A DNA stretch of 64,000 nucleotides from contig NZ_JACHIU010000001.1 of the NCBI RefSeq assembly GCF_014207705.1, positions 3,588,501-3,652,500 of the forward strand, in the 5' to 3' direction. How positions within the stretch are numbered: position 1 is the stretch's first letter; each line of letters starts with the position of its first letter. This stretch comes from Sphaerisporangium rubeum (GTDB taxonomy: Bacteria > Actinomycetota > Actinomycetes > Streptosporangiales > Streptosporangiaceae). Positions 1-8,680 of this stretch are shown here, one piece after another. Under the pieces are notes generated by a model. It saw only the letters and a list, made by a program, of their open reading frames with translations, was not told where the DNA came from and did not search any database. Made by a program: the position numbers and the translations under genes.

Positions 1-1222
1 CCCGGCGGCGCGACCGGCGCAGCCCGCACCTCCGCCGGGACAGCGGGAAAGACGGCACGTGGCCAAGGAGTTCGCCGACCTGCTCGACCACATCCGTACC
101 CTCGACGGCTTCGGCACCTTCGCCTTGCCTCCCACCACCGAACAGCTGCTGTCCCAGGCCACGTCCGGTCCCGTCGTGGTCTTCTCCGTCAGCTCGCACC
201 GCAGCGACGCACTGCTCCTCACCGGGGACGGCATCACCGCGCTGGAGCTCCCCGCACTCACCCACGACACCCTGACCAGCAAGATCACCACCTTCTACGA
301 GGCTCTGCGCATCGCCACCGACCGCGACACCTCGTCAGCCGGCCGCGCCGCCGCGCAGCAGCCGATCCTGGACGTCCTGTCCTGGCTGTGGGAGGCCGCC
401 GCCGGACCTGTGCTGACCGCGCTCGGCCACCACCACCCACCCCGGCCCGGCACGCCATGGCCCCGCGTGTGGTGGGCCCCAGGCGGACTGCTCGGACTGC
501 TCCCCATCCATGCCGCGGGCCACCACTCACGGCAGGACGACCCGCGCCACCGCGCCGTCATCGACCGCGTCGTCTCCTCGTACACCCCCACCGTCGGCGC
601 GCTGCACCACGCACGCCGACGCACCACCACCCGTACCAGCCCACCTCACCGGGGTCTCGTCGCCGCCACGCCGACCCTCGAAGGCGCCGTCACCGAAGCC
701 GGAAAGGTACTGAAAGCCCTTCCCGGCCTGACGCCGCTCCCGGCCCCCACCACGGCCACCGTCCTCAGCCACCTGCCGGAAGCCCAGGTCGCTCACCTCG
801 CCTGCCACGGCTACAGCGACCCCACCGACCCCTCCAGCAGCCACCTCCTGCTCGGCGACGACCGCACCGACCCCCTGACCGTCACCGCGCTGGCCCCGCT
901 GGCCCTGGATCAGGCCCGCCTCGCCTACATCTCGGCCTGCAGCACCGGCGTCACCACCACGACGCATCTCCTGGACGAGGCCATCCACCTCGCCTCCGCG
1001 TTCCAGCTCGCCGGGTTTCCCCACGTCATCGCCACCCTGTGGCGCGTCAACAGCACCCTCGCCACGCTCGTGGCCACCGCCTTCTACACCGCACTCACCC
1101 CGGACGGCACCCTCGACACCGCCGAGGCGGCGTTCGCGCTGCACCACACCGTCCGGGCCATCCGCGCCGGCGACCCCACGACCCCCACCGCGTGGGCCTC
1201 TCACATCCACACCGGCGCTTGA
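1..1222 (+). CDS. CHAT-domain (caspase-like) protein, C-terminal part
   Basis: The frame is open to the left edge of the window, so this is probably the C-terminal part of a longer protein; actinobacterial CHAT proteins usually carry TPRs before this domain. A GTG at 59 would give a 387-residue product but has no clear ribosome binding site. Counting from that GTG, the CHAT catalytic pair is visible as HLACHG (His about 250) and SACSTG (Cys about 294). The expected order of a clan CD cysteine-protease fold is kept: beta-rich N-terminal half, His motif, GDD/DPLT segment, then Cys motif. CHAT proteases cleave protein partners in defence or regulated-death systems, but many actinobacterial TPR-CHAT proteins have no known substrate. 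The partner genes lie outside the window. Domain call firm, function open. Confidence 0.85.
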   Translation, partial: PAARPAQPAPPPGQRERRHVAKEFADLLDHIRTLDGFGTFALPPTTEQLLSQATSGPVVVFSVSSHRSDALLLTGDGITALELPALTHDTLTSKITTFYEALRIATDRDTSSAGRAAAQQPILDVLSWLWEAAAGPVLTALGHHHPPRPGTPWPRVWWAPGGLLGLLPIHAAGHHSRQDDPRHRAVIDRVVSSYTPTVGALHHARRRTTTRTSPPHRGLVAATPTLEGAVTEAGKVLKALPGLTPLPAPTTATVLSHLPEAQVAHLACHGYSDPTDPSSSHLLLGDDRTDPLTVTALAPLALDQARLAYISACSTGVTTTTHLLDEAIHLASAFQLAGFPHVIATLWRVNSTLATLVATAFYTALTPDGTLDTAEAAFALHHTVRAIRAGDPTTPTAWASHIHTGA

Positions 1223-1238
1223 GGGAAGGACAGGAACC

Positions 1239-1604
1239 TCACTCCTCGCCGGAGAACCGTTCCCATGCGCTCTGCCGCGTCATGCCGAGCGCCTCACCGA
1301 TCCTGGCCCAGGTGACGCCGCGGCGCCGCAGTTCCTGGACCCAGGAGCGCAGGTCGGTCTCGACCTGGTTCACCACGGCGACGACGCGGGGGATGTGGTC
1401 GAGCATCTGCTCGTCGGTCAGGGACTCCCACGTCGGCAGGCGGGGGTCGGCCTTCTTGTCGCGGTGCTCGCCGATGACGGTGTCGGCGAGGCTGACGCAC
1501 TGGTCGCAGATGTAGACCCCGGGTCCGGCGACGAGCTGGCCGACCTCGGTGCGGGGCTTGCTGCAGAACGAGCAACGCAGTTCCTCGACGCTGCTGGTGG
1601 CCAT
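1239..1604 (-). CDS. ClpX-type zinc-finger protein with C-terminal HTH
   Basis: A 121-residue protein. The N-terminus has a C4 zinc-binding module of the kind at the N-terminus of ClpX (CSFC at about 10-13, CDQC about 25 residues later), but there is no AAA+ ATPase domain. The C-terminal segment (RIGEALGMTRQSAWERF) reads as a helix-turn-helix. The ATG at 1604 is preferred because AAGGAGG lies just upstream; longer readings run into the promoter. Its upstream region holds two 17-bp palindromes over the likely promoter, so autoregulation or control by a dimeric repressor is plausible (inference). Known stand-alone relatives are annotated only as Clp-N zinc-finger proteins; the function is unknown. 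Confidence 0.8.
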   Translation of the reverse strand: MATSSVEELRCSFCSKPRTEVGQLVAGPGVYICDQCVSLADTVIGEHRDKKADPRLPTWESLTDEQMLDHIPRVVAVVNQVETDLRSWVQELRRRGVTWARIGEALGMTRQSAWERFSGEE

Positions 1605-1617
1605 GTCACGCCTCCTT

Positions 1618-1634
1618 GTCAGGTCATTCCTGAC
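1618..1634. promoter_or_regulatory. Palindromic operator, site 1
   Basis: GTCAGG-N5-CCTGAC, a perfect 6+6 inverted repeat between the predicted -10 and the ribosome binding site of the zinc-finger gene. It matches site 2 in arm sequence and spacer length. Confidence 0.6.
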
Positions 1635-1636
1635 GT

Positions 1637-1666
1637 AGGGTAGCGACGTCAGGGACGGCCTGACAA
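1637..1666 (-). promoter_or_regulatory. Putative promoter of the zinc-finger gene
   Basis: On the minus strand TTGTCA (1666-1661) and TACCCT (1642-1637) are separated by 18 nt, giving a leader of about 25 nt before the ATG at 1604. Each of the two palindromic sites overlaps a promoter element or the transcription start region. Confidence 0.55.
1648..1664. promoter_or_regulatory. Palindromic operator, site 2
   Basis: A second GTCAGG-N5-CCTGAC, overlapping the -35 hexamer. Its centre is 30 bp from site 1, close to three helical turns, so two dimers would sit on the same face of the DNA. Confidence 0.6.
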
Positions 1667-1707
1667 CCCCCGCGGGCCGTCCCATGGGAGACGCCACACG
1701 CGGAGGC

Positions 1708-3075
1708 TCAGGCGGCGAGACGGATGATGGCGGCGATGGAGCGGTCGACGTCCGTCTCGGTCGTGGTGGCGTTGGAGACGGAGATGCGCATGTGGCGGCG
1801 GCCTCGCCAGGTGGTGGCGCCGGTCCAGCAGGTGCCGTCGGACTGGACGGCGCGGACCACGTCGTCGGTGCGTGTGTCGTCGCCGAAGTTCACCAGGACC
1901 TGGTTGAGGACGACGTCGTTGGCGACCTCGAATCCGGCGGCGGTGAGGCCGGTGGCGAAGCGGCGGGCCAGTGCGCAGCAGCGATCGACCAGGGAGGTGA
2001 CGCCGTCGCGGCCGAGTTCGCGCAGGGCCGACCAGACGGCGAAGCCGCGGGCCCGGCGGGAGGATTCGGGGGTGAGGGCCGCGCCTGCCGGGGGGCCGTC
2101 GGAGCCGGCGAGGTAGGCGGCGGTGTAGGACATGGCGGCGGTGTGCGCGGCGGGGTGCGCGCAGAAGGCGAAGGCCGAGTCGTACGGGACGTTGAGCCAT
2201 TTGTGGCCGTCGCAGGCCCACGAGTCGGCCAGCTCGACGCCGTCCACCAGGTGGCGGGTCGCGGGGCTCGCGGCGGCCCACAGGCCGAAGGCGCCGTCGA
2301 CGTGGACCCAGGCGCCGTGGCGGCGGGCCAGGTCGGTGGCCTCTCTCAAGGGGTCGCAGGCGCCGGTGTTCACGTTGCCTGCCTGGAGGCACACGATGAG
2401 GGGGCCGGGGGAGGCGGTGCGGAGGACCTCGTGCAGTGAGGCGGGGTCGATCGCGCCGTTGGCGTCGGCGGCCACGGGTTCCACGACGTCGGAGCCGAGG
2501 CCGAGCAGGCGCAGGGATCGGTCGATGGTGGCGTGGCGTTCCTCGCCGGCGACGACCCGGATCGGCGGGGCTCCGAGCAGGCCGCGCCGTTCGACGTCCC
2601 AGCCGGCCTGGCGCAGGACGTGGTGCCTGGCGGCGGCGAGGCCGACGGTGTTGGCGGCCTGGCAGCCGGTGACGAAACCGGTCGTGGCGGACGCGGGGAT
2701 GCCGAGCAGGTCTTTCAGCCACGTGCCGGCGGCGGTCTCGGCGGCGATGGCGGCGGGGGAGGAGACGGCGGTGGTCGCGAACTGGTCCCAGGCGGTGGCG
2801 AGCATGTCGGCGGCCGTCGACGCCGGGGTGGCGCCGCCGGTCACGAAGCCGAAGTAACGGGGGCCCGCGCTCGCGACCAGGCCCGGTTCGGCGGTGGCGA
2901 TCAGGTCGGTGAGGACCTGCTCGGGGGGTGTCGACGTGGTGGGGAGCGGGCCGGAGAAGGCGCGGGTCAGCTCGTCCTGGTCGGCGGGTATGCCGACCGG
3001 CCGGTCACGCAGCGAACGCCGGTACCTGGCGGCGTGGTCGGCGGCCAGACGGAACAGCGGGGTCAGATCTTCCAC
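1708..3075 (-). CDS. PLP-dependent group II decarboxylase/aminotransferase family protein
   Basis: A 455-residue fold-type I PLP enzyme. The PLP lysine is in the motif SWACDGHKWLNVP (about residue 293), the pattern of aromatic-amino-acid and other group II decarboxylases. The upstream VHVDGAFG segment carries the Asp that contacts the pyridine nitrogen. Length and motif order fit the actinobacterial 'pyridoxal phosphate-dependent decarboxylase' family; the substrate cannot be told from sequence. It starts with GTG at 3075 behind AAGGTGG. The gene is single, with its own promoter-like sequence, and ends about 100 bp from the divergent control region of the zinc-finger gene. Confidence 0.85.
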   Translation of the reverse strand: MEDLTPLFRLAADHAARYRRSLRDRPVGIPADQDELTRAFSGPLPTTSTPPEQVLTDLIATAEPGLVASAGPRYFGFVTGGATPASTAADMLATAWDQFATTAVSSPAAIAAETAAGTWLKDLLGIPASATTGFVTGCQAANTVGLAAARHHVLRQAGWDVERRGLLGAPPIRVVAGEERHATIDRSLRLLGLGSDVVEPVAADANGAIDPASLHEVLRTASPGPLIVCLQAGNVNTGACDPLREATDLARRHGAWVHVDGAFGLWAAASPATRHLVDGVELADSWACDGHKWLNVPYDSAFAFCAHPAAHTAAMSYTAAYLAGSDGPPAGAALTPESSRRARGFAVWSALRELGRDGVTSLVDRCCALARRFATGLTAAGFEVANDVVLNQVLVNFGDDTRTDDVVRAVQSDGTCWTGATTWRGRRHMRISVSNATTTETDVDRSIAAIIRLAA

Positions 3076-3106
3076 CGCACCACCTTATCGGGACAGATGC
3101 CTCGTT

Positions 3107-3134
3107 TATCTATAAAGGTATGTGGAGCTGACAA
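3107..3134 (-). promoter_or_regulatory. Putative promoter of the PLP decarboxylase
   Basis: TTGTCA (3134-3129) and TAGATA (3112-3107) with a 16-nt spacer on the minus strand, in a locally AT-rich stretch just upstream of the GTG start. The remaining gap to 3397 is AT-rich by local standards and presumably also holds the promoter of the divergent GDSL gene; I see no gene in it. Confidence 0.5.
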
Positions 3135-3397
3135 ATGACTGCAATTCGGCGTGGTGCTGCGTCGCGATATCACACCGACTTTCGGTAGGCAACCATTCCG
3201 CCTCCTTCGGACGGCGGCATTCCGAAGGGCTAAAACCCTATTGGTCGGTTGATTTGCGCTCTAAGGTGTGTATCTCGGGACATCGGCCTCCGGAAGGGCC
3301 ATACGCTCGCACTTTCCGCATGTCCATCTTCGTCTTGCGATTTTTCCGGACCGTTCCAAGTCTCGGCGGCAGGCACACCTTCGCTTTTGGGGAGAAA

Positions 3398-4654
3398 ATG
3401 GTCGACATCAAGAACGTCGTCGTTCTCGGCGACAGCATGTCCGACATCGGGAACAAATGGCTGTGGCCCACCGGTGAGCTCGGCCGGCTGTTCCGCGCGA
3501 TGCGCGTCAACGAGACGGGACGGTTCAGCGACGGCAAGAACTGGGCCGACTTCCTCGTCGAGTGGTCCACCGGCGAGACACTCATGTGGGGCAACCGCGA
3601 CCTGTCGATCGGCAAGTCCACGACGTACCGCACCTTGTCGGGATACTCCGTGCTCGGGGTCGCGGACCCGGACGCGCCGGTCGAGCCGAAGGTGCCGGCG
3701 GAGCTCGACAAGTACCTGGAGATGCTGCACGCGGAGAAGAAGCCCACCAAGCCGCTCAAGGAGATCCGGTACGTCAACTACGCCATGGGTGGGGCCATCG
3801 TCACCAACGACTGGTCACCCAAGTTCGGCGCGCTCACCTACCTCAGGAGCCAGGTCGAGGACTACATCGCGCAGCGCAAGATCATGGGTACGGCGTTCAG
3901 CGGCCCGACGCTGCACGTCATCTGGATCGGCCTCAACGACTTCGTCACCGCCACCCGGCCCGACTACGACCCGAACAAGATCAAGTCGGTGCCGTCCACC
4001 GCCGACTACAGCTCGTGGCTGTCGTGGAGCCAGAACAACCCCAAGGACCTCTCCGGCGGCGTCGGCGTCTTCCCCGCCGTGGCCGAGATCCAGTCCCTGG
4101 TCGAACTGATCAACTCCAGCCTGGGTGAGACGGCGAAGGACCACCACTTCGTGATCGTCGACCTGCCGAGCGTGTACAACGCCATCAGGTTCATGGAGGG
4201 CCTCGGCGACCCCTCGTGGATTCCTCAGGCCAAGACGATCGAGCCCGTCATCCGCCGCTACAACGAGATGCTGGAAAGCCTCGTCAACAAGTGGCCGGTC
4301 AGCGGCCACGCGCCGGCCAACGTCCATCTGGTGAAGATGAGCGCCTGGATGGACTACGTCAGCGAGAACCTGGAGACCTGGGAGCTGTCCAAGAAGGCCC
4401 AGGACAAGGGGGTGCGCGTCTTCTACAACCCCGGCCTGCCCCCGGAGCCGAAGACCGACCCCGTCGCCAAGGACATGCGCCGCCGCATCACCACCAGCGA
4501 CCTGGCCCACCCCACCGAGGCGGTGTACGGCATCATCGCGCGGTACTTCGTGACCCAGTTGCTGGAGAACGGCTACACCCTGGGCCGGCTGAGGAACGAC
4601 ACCTGGCCGAGGATCGCCCCCTTCCCCAAGCTGCCGTTCGACGTCGAGGACTGA
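3398..4654 (+). CDS. SGNH/GDSL-type hydrolase
   Basis: A 418-residue protein of the GDSL lipase/esterase class. Block I is VVLGDSMSDIGN at residues 7-18 (nucleophile Ser in GDS), block III is GLNDF, and block V is DLAHPTEAVYG with the catalytic Asp/His. The SDxGN form is that of the GDSL lipase/thermolabile-haemolysin branch. No signal peptide is seen when translation starts at the ATG at 3398, which has a GGGGAG ribosome binding site; the frame stays open upstream for about 90 codons, but that stretch lacks actinobacterial codon bias. A strong hairpin follows the stop. Likely an intracellular or non-classically exported esterase or phospholipase; the substrate is unknown. Confidence 0.85.
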   Translation: MVDIKNVVVLGDSMSDIGNKWLWPTGELGRLFRAMRVNETGRFSDGKNWADFLVEWSTGETLMWGNRDLSIGKSTTYRTLSGYSVLGVADPDAPVEPKVPAELDKYLEMLHAEKKPTKPLKEIRYVNYAMGGAIVTNDWSPKFGALTYLRSQVEDYIAQRKIMGTAFSGPTLHVIWIGLNDFVTATRPDYDPNKIKSVPSTADYSSWLSWSQNNPKDLSGGVGVFPAVAEIQSLVELINSSLGETAKDHHFVIVDLPSVYNAIRFMEGLGDPSWIPQAKTIEPVIRRYNEMLESLVNKWPVSGHAPANVHLVKMSAWMDYVSENLETWELSKKAQDKGVRVFYNPGLPPEPKTDPVAKDMRRRITTSDLAHPTEAVYGIIARYFVTQLLENGYTLGRLRNDTWPRIAPFPKLPFDVED

Positions 4655-4666
4655 CCCGGCCATGAC

Positions 4667-4700
4667 GGAGCCCCGTCCGCTTCGCGGCGGACGGGGCTCC
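4667..4700. terminator. Bidirectional terminator hairpin
   Basis: A perfect 14-bp stem (4667-4680 with 4687-4700) and a 6-nt loop between the convergent GDSL and CBM2 genes, which are 54 bp apart. No U-tract, as is usual in this group. Confidence 0.8.
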
Positions 4701-4708
4701 GGCGGGGG

Positions 4709-5881
4709 TCACCCCGTCGTGCAGGGCCTGCCGTTCACGGTGAAGGCGGCAGGGGACGGGTTGGCGCTGGTGTGCGTCCCGATGAGGCCGATCAGCTGGG
4801 ACTTGCCGGGCTTGATGGTCTTGTTCCAGGACAGGCTGGCCGCGGTGACGCCGGTGCCGGACTGGGCCCAGGCGGCCGACCAGCCCTGGGTCAGGTGCTG
4901 CGCCGCGGACGGGAAGTCGAACGCGAGACGCCAGCCGTCGATGTCGGTCGTGCCGATGTTCTTGACGGTGACGTTCGCGGCGAAACCACTGGCCCAGGTG
5001 GTCACCTCGTAGGTGACCGAGCAGGTGGGTGGGGTCGGTGTCGGTGTCGGTGTCGGGGTCGGGCTCTGCGGAGCGGGGGAGTACGTCGCGGCGTTGGACG
5101 GGAGGCTCAGGTAGCCGGCCGCGTTACGTGTCACCACCTGGAACGTGTACGACGGCTCGGTGCCGATCCGCACCATGGTGCGGGGGAGCGAGCTGTACCC
5201 CGCGTAGTTCCATTCGGTGGAGGACCGGCGGAACACCTGCCAGACGAGACCGGACGTGGAGTCCGTGCCGCCGGTCCAGGTCAGCGTCGCGTAGTCCGCG
5301 CCGAGTCCGCCGCCGGCACGCAGGTCGGTCGGGGTCGGCGGGATCACCGGTCCGGGGGTCGGGCCGGGGCTCGGCGGCTCGGCCATCGCGATCCCCCTGG
5401 CCAGCAGGCTCGGCACGCTGCGGTTGCCGGCCGCGTCCACGGCCACGACGTACGCCAGGTAGTGGCGGCCCGGGACGAGGTCGTAGGTGTAGCCGGTGAC
5501 CCGCTCCGGTGTGGAGGAGACGATCTGCAGCGGGCCACGGGCGAAGGTCACGCTCTCCGGTGAGGTGTACGTCCAGGTGTACACCTCGTACCCGGTCACC
5601 CCGGTGTCGTCGGTCGACGGCGTCCAGACGAGGCCGAGCGCGGTGTTCAGGTAGATGTTCGTCGCGCCGAGCATGCCGGGCTCGCTCGGCCGGGTGGTGT
5701 CGGCGGCACCCGCCGCGGCGGCGCCGAGGACCGGAGCCGCGACGGCGGCCGAGCCCGGTGGCGGGACGGCGCCTGAGGCGGGGACCGGCCCGGCGATGAG
5801 CGCGGCCGTCGTGGCGGTCGCGGCGAGGCATCCGATGAGAAAGCCGCGTAACGCGGCCCCGCGGTTACGGGACAAGAACAT
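4709..5881 (-). CDS. Secreted FnIII-FnIII-CBM2 protein, copy A
   Basis: About 390 residues: a Sec signal peptide (Arg-rich start, hydrophobic stretch to about residue 36, ASGA), two fibronectin type III-like domains (about 60-150 and 175-260), a Pro/Thr linker, and a C-terminal family 2 carbohydrate-binding module with WASGF, GWRLAF and GWSAAW aromatic motifs and the end-spanning Cys pair. No catalytic domain is present, so it is a carbohydrate-binding wall or extracellular protein, not an enzyme. The second ATG (5881) is chosen because it aligns with the start of the paralogue at 7042-8265 and both are preceded by ACGAGAGAGAT. It belongs to the left copy of a tandem duplication. Confidence 0.85.
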   Translation of the reverse strand: MFLSRNRGAALRGFLIGCLAATATTAALIAGPVPASGAVPPPGSAAVAAPVLGAAAAGAADTTRPSEPGMLGATNIYLNTALGLVWTPSTDDTGVTGYEVYTWTYTSPESVTFARGPLQIVSSTPERVTGYTYDLVPGRHYLAYVVAVDAAGNRSVPSLLARGIAMAEPPSPGPTPGPVIPPTPTDLRAGGGLGADYATLTWTGGTDSTSGLVWQVFRRSSTEWNYAGYSSLPRTMVRIGTEPSYTFQVVTRNAAGYLSLPSNAATYSPAPQSPTPTPTPTPTPPTCSVTYEVTTWASGFAANVTVKNIGTTDIDGWRLAFDFPSAAQHLTQGWSAAWAQSGTGVTAASLSWNKTIKPGKSQLIGLIGTHTSANPSPAAFTVNGRPCTTG

Positions 5882-6263
5882 GAGCATCTCTCTCGTCAGG
5901 TGAGCGGACCTTGGCGGGCCCGCTCATGATGTGCCGGTCAGGAGCAGGTGGTGCTGACGGAGGCACGGTGCCGCCGGACGCCGAGCGGCATGAGCGGCTC
6001 TGCCGGTGACAGGCATGACGGATCGAGCCGGACTTCCCCCCGGGCGAGAACCGGTGATATGCACCGTATGTCGCTGATCATGCGCCGCTGACGCGGAATC
6101 GTCCACGCATGTGCTCGGTCGGACCGCGGACCGGACAGGTCACAAGCGGAGCGGCGCCGCAGGTGACTGAAAATTTCACGCGCCGGGGACGGCGTACGGC
6201 CGGTGCCACCGGTCCGGCTGTACGGCCCGCCGATCCGGATGCGCGGAAAAGGACCGGCCCCGT
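5882..6263. other. Intergenic spacer of duplication copy 1
   Basis: No gene recognised. The first about 100 bp match the region upstream of CBM2 copy B (8266-8350), including GTCAGGAGCAGGT and GCTGACGGAGGCA, which marks both as duplicated DNA. Confidence 0.5.
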
Positions 6264-6920
6264 TCAGGCCAGAGCGCGCACGATCAGGTCGGCGACCATG
6301 TCGGGGTCGATGTGGTGGCCGGTGAGCGTGCAGAGGTTCTCCTGGTACAGCAGGACGGCCGCGAACGTCGCCGCCGCGGCCTCCAGGCGCGCGGCGTCCC
6401 CACGGGAACCGGGGAGGGTGAGCTCCAAGGCGAACCCGGCACGGCGGATGATCTCGGCGTTCAGGTGACGCAGCCGGTCGCGCACGAAGCCATGGGTGTC
6501 GGCCTCGCGGAACAGGATGCGGCGCATCGCGGGGGAGGCCCGCAGCGGCACCCGCCGCGCCAGCCGGGCCAGCGTGCCGGCCGGGTCACCGGGGACGGCG
6601 TCCACCGGCGCGTCCCCGAGCTCCTCGATGCCGGTCCGCTCACGGATCAGCGCCGCCAGGACGTCGATCTTGCGAGGGAAGTAGTGGAACACCAGCCCCT
6701 TCGGCACCCCGGCCTGCTTGGCGATCTCGGCCGTCGCCGTGGCGTCGTACCCGCCGCCGGCGAACAGCTCCTCCGCCGCGTTCAGGATGCGCGTACGCGC
6801 GTCGGGTTCCGCCTGGTCACGGCGTTCGCCGCCTGAGGTCTCACCGTCGCCGGAGGCGGCCGGGACACCGGTACCGGTCCCGGGCCGCCTGCGCGCGGCC
6901 CGGGACCAGGTCTCGATCAC
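6264..6920 (-). CDS. TetR/AcrR-family regulator (surviving copy)
   Basis: The N-terminal HTH is TRILNAAEELFAGGGYDATATAEIAKQAGVPKGLVFHYF in sense, i.e. a standard TetR DNA-binding domain ending in the HYFPRK motif, followed by a typical helical ligand domain. The only plausible start is the GTG at 6920, which overlaps the stop of an SPW-gene remnant (GTGTGA). It leaves an unusual tail of about 40 residues before the HTH that runs through a hairpin (6876-6907) homologous to the terminator of the intact SPW gene, so the start is uncertain. A decayed second copy lies at 8380-8636. A perfect palindrome upstream of the intact SPW gene (9082-9099) is its natural candidate operator (inference). Confidence 0.75.
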   Translation of the reverse strand: MIETWSRAARRRPGTGTGVPAASGDGETSGGERRDQAEPDARTRILNAAEELFAGGGYDATATAEIAKQAGVPKGLVFHYFPRKIDVLAALIRERTGIEELGDAPVDAVPGDPAGTLARLARRVPLRASPAMRRILFREADTHGFVRDRLRHLNAEIIRRAGFALELTLPGSRGDAARLEAAAATFAAVLLYQENLCTLTGHHIDPDMVADLIVRALA

Positions 6921-7010
6921 ACGTGCGCCGGAGTGGTCACGCGGTTCCGCAGGGCCGTCCACAGCCCGACGATAACGGTCACGGCGCCGGCGGGCCACGC
7001 CGCGGCCGAT
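6917..7010 (-). pseudogene. Remnant of SPW-protein gene (copy 1), 3' end only
   Basis: The frame encodes AGAVTVIVGLWTALRNR and ends TTPAHV-stop, matching the C-terminus of the intact SPW protein (AGAVTVLVALWTSLQNR, TPTRV). The match ends near 7010; the rest of the gene is gone. Confidence 0.75.
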
Positions 7011-7041
7011 GATCTGCAGGACCTGTGGGCCGGCCGCACGC

Positions 7042-8265
7042 TCACCCGGCCGTGCAAGGCTTTCCGTTCAGCGTGAAGGAGTGCGGCGGCGGGTTGGTGC
7101 CGGTGTGCGTTCCGGTGAAGCCGATGATCTGCGACTTTCCTGGCTTGATGACCTTGTTCCAGTTGGTGGCGGTCGCGGTGACGGTCGTCCCCGACTGGGT
7201 CCAGGCGGCGGACCAGCCCCTGGTCACGCGCTGGCCGGCCTCCCGGAAGGTGAACCGGAGACGCCAGCCGTCGATCGTGGTGGTGCCGGTGTTCCTGACG
7301 GTGAGGCTCGCGGTGAATCCGCTGCTCCAGATGGTGTCCTTGTAGGTGACGGCGCAGGCCGGAGGGGTCGCGGACGGCGAAGGGCTCGATGGAGGAGCGG
7401 GGTAGGTGGCGAGGTTGGAGCCGCGGCCGAACTGGCCGTACACGTCGCGTGGCATCACCTGGAACGTGTACGACGGATCCCCGCCGATTTCCACCGTGGC
7501 GCTCGGGACCGAGGTGTACGCCATGAACTTCCAGTCGGTGGAGGAACGGCGGAACACCATCCACCGCAGGTCCGGCGTGGTGCCTTCGCCGGAGGTCCAG
7601 GTCAGCGACACGTACCCGGGGGACGGGCCCGCCGCGGCACGCAGGTTCTCGGCCAGTGGCGGAGCGGGAAGAGGTGTCGGGGTCGGGGTCACGATGATCG
7701 GCGGTTCCGCCATGGCCCTGCCGGCGGTCAGGAGACTCGGCAGGCTCCTGTTGCCGGCCGCGTCCACGGCCACGAGATACACCAGGTAGACCTGCGTAGG
7801 GACGAGGCTGTGGGTGTAGCCGATGATCTGCTCGGGTGTGGAGGAGACGATCTCCAGCGGGCCGCGGGTGAAGGTCGCGCTCTCCGGGGAGGTGTACGTC
7901 CACGTGTACACCTCATACCCGACGACCCCTGTGTCGTCGGTCGACGGTTTCCAGACAAGGCCGAGCGCGGTGTTGTGGTAGATGTTCGTCGGACCGAGCA
8001 CGACAGGCGCGCTCGGCGGGGTGGTGTCGACGGCGCGACCTGCCGCTCCTGCGTCCTTGGCCGGGACGGCGGCGGAGCCAGGCGGCGGTAGGACGGCCGG
8101 GACGGCGGCGGAGCCCGGCAAAGGAGCGGCGGCCGGGGTCGGGACCGGGACGGCGCCTGAGGCGGGGACCGGGCCGGCGATGAGCATCGCCGCCGTGGCG
8201 GCGGTGACGCAGGTGCCGATGAGGAGGCCGCTCCACGCGGCTCCCCGCTTACGGGATGGGGACAT
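7042..8265 (-). CDS. Secreted FnIII-FnIII-CBM2 protein, copy B
   Basis: A 407-residue paralogue of the protein at 4709-5881 with the same layout: signal peptide ending near GPVPASGA, a longer Ala/Pro-rich stretch, two FnIII-like domains, a Ser/Pro linker, and a CBM2 (WSSGF, GWRLRF, GWSAAW, end-spanning Cys pair). The same ACGAGAGAGAT precedes the start. FnIII domain 1 is nearly identical between copies (LGLVWTPSTDDTG versus LGLVWKPSTDDTG) while the linkers have drifted, consistent with an old tandem duplication. No catalytic domain. Confidence 0.85.
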   Translation of the reverse strand: MSPSRKRGAAWSGLLIGTCVTAATAAMLIAGPVPASGAVPVPTPAAAPLPGSAAVPAVLPPPGSAAVPAKDAGAAGRAVDTTPPSAPVVLGPTNIYHNTALGLVWKPSTDDTGVVGYEVYTWTYTSPESATFTRGPLEIVSSTPEQIIGYTHSLVPTQVYLVYLVAVDAAGNRSLPSLLTAGRAMAEPPIIVTPTPTPLPAPPLAENLRAAAGPSPGYVSLTWTSGEGTTPDLRWMVFRRSSTDWKFMAYTSVPSATVEIGGDPSYTFQVMPRDVYGQFGRGSNLATYPAPPSSPSPSATPPACAVTYKDTIWSSGFTASLTVRNTGTTTIDGWRLRFTFREAGQRVTRGWSAAWTQSGTTVTATATNWNKVIKPGKSQIIGFTGTHTGTNPPPHSFTLNGKPCTAG

Positions 8266-8379
8266 CAGATATCTCTCTCGTCAGGTGGTCCGGCCCGGTC
8301 GGCCGGGCCACGATGTGCTGGTCAGGAGCAGGTCGAGCTGACGGAGGCAAAGGAGGTCGCCGGGCCACCGCAGTGGCCG

Positions 8380-8636
8380 CGGCGGCCTCCAGGCGCGCGG
8401 CGTCACCACGGGAACCGGGGAGGGTGGGTTCCGTGGCGAGACCGGCACGGGAATGGTCGCGGAGTGCGAGTGACGCAGCCGGTCGCGCACGAGGACATGC
8501 GTGCCGGCTTGGCGTGACGGAATGCGGCGCGCGTCGGGGTGGTCCGCGGCGGGACGCGTGTCGGCGTGTCCTGCGCGGCGGCGTCACCGGGGCCGGGGCC
8601 TGCGGCGCGGAGAGTGAGGAGGATGCCGTCCGGGGT
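8380..8636 (-). pseudogene. Remnant of TetR gene (copy 2)
   Basis: Patches match the intact TetR gene: 8380-8430 corresponds to about 6375-6425 (GCGGCCTCCAGGCGCGCGGC...), and 8469-8490 to about 6467-6490 (GTGACGCAGCCGGTCGCGCA). The intervening sequence is deleted or scrambled and no open TetR frame remains. Confidence 0.7.
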
Positions 8637-8665
8637 GGTCCCGGGCCGGTGTGCGGCCCGGGACC
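8637..8665 (-). terminator. Hairpin after SPW gene
   Basis: A perfect 11-bp stem GGTCCCGGGCC/GGCCCGGGACC with a 7-nt loop, 15 nt beyond the SPW stop. The homologous hairpin in copy 1 is at 6876-6907. Confidence 0.6.
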
Positions 8666-8680
8666 GTTGAGGGGGTTCGG

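Noticed and set aside
3122-3397. Upstream 92-codon extension of the GDSL hydrolase
   Set aside because: No actinobacterial codon bias and it would cross the promoter region; the ATG at 3398 has a good ribosome site.
6921-6998. Longer N-terminus for the TetR protein
   Set aside because: It would translate the SPW remnant in a different frame; the added residues are Arg-rich and not family-like.
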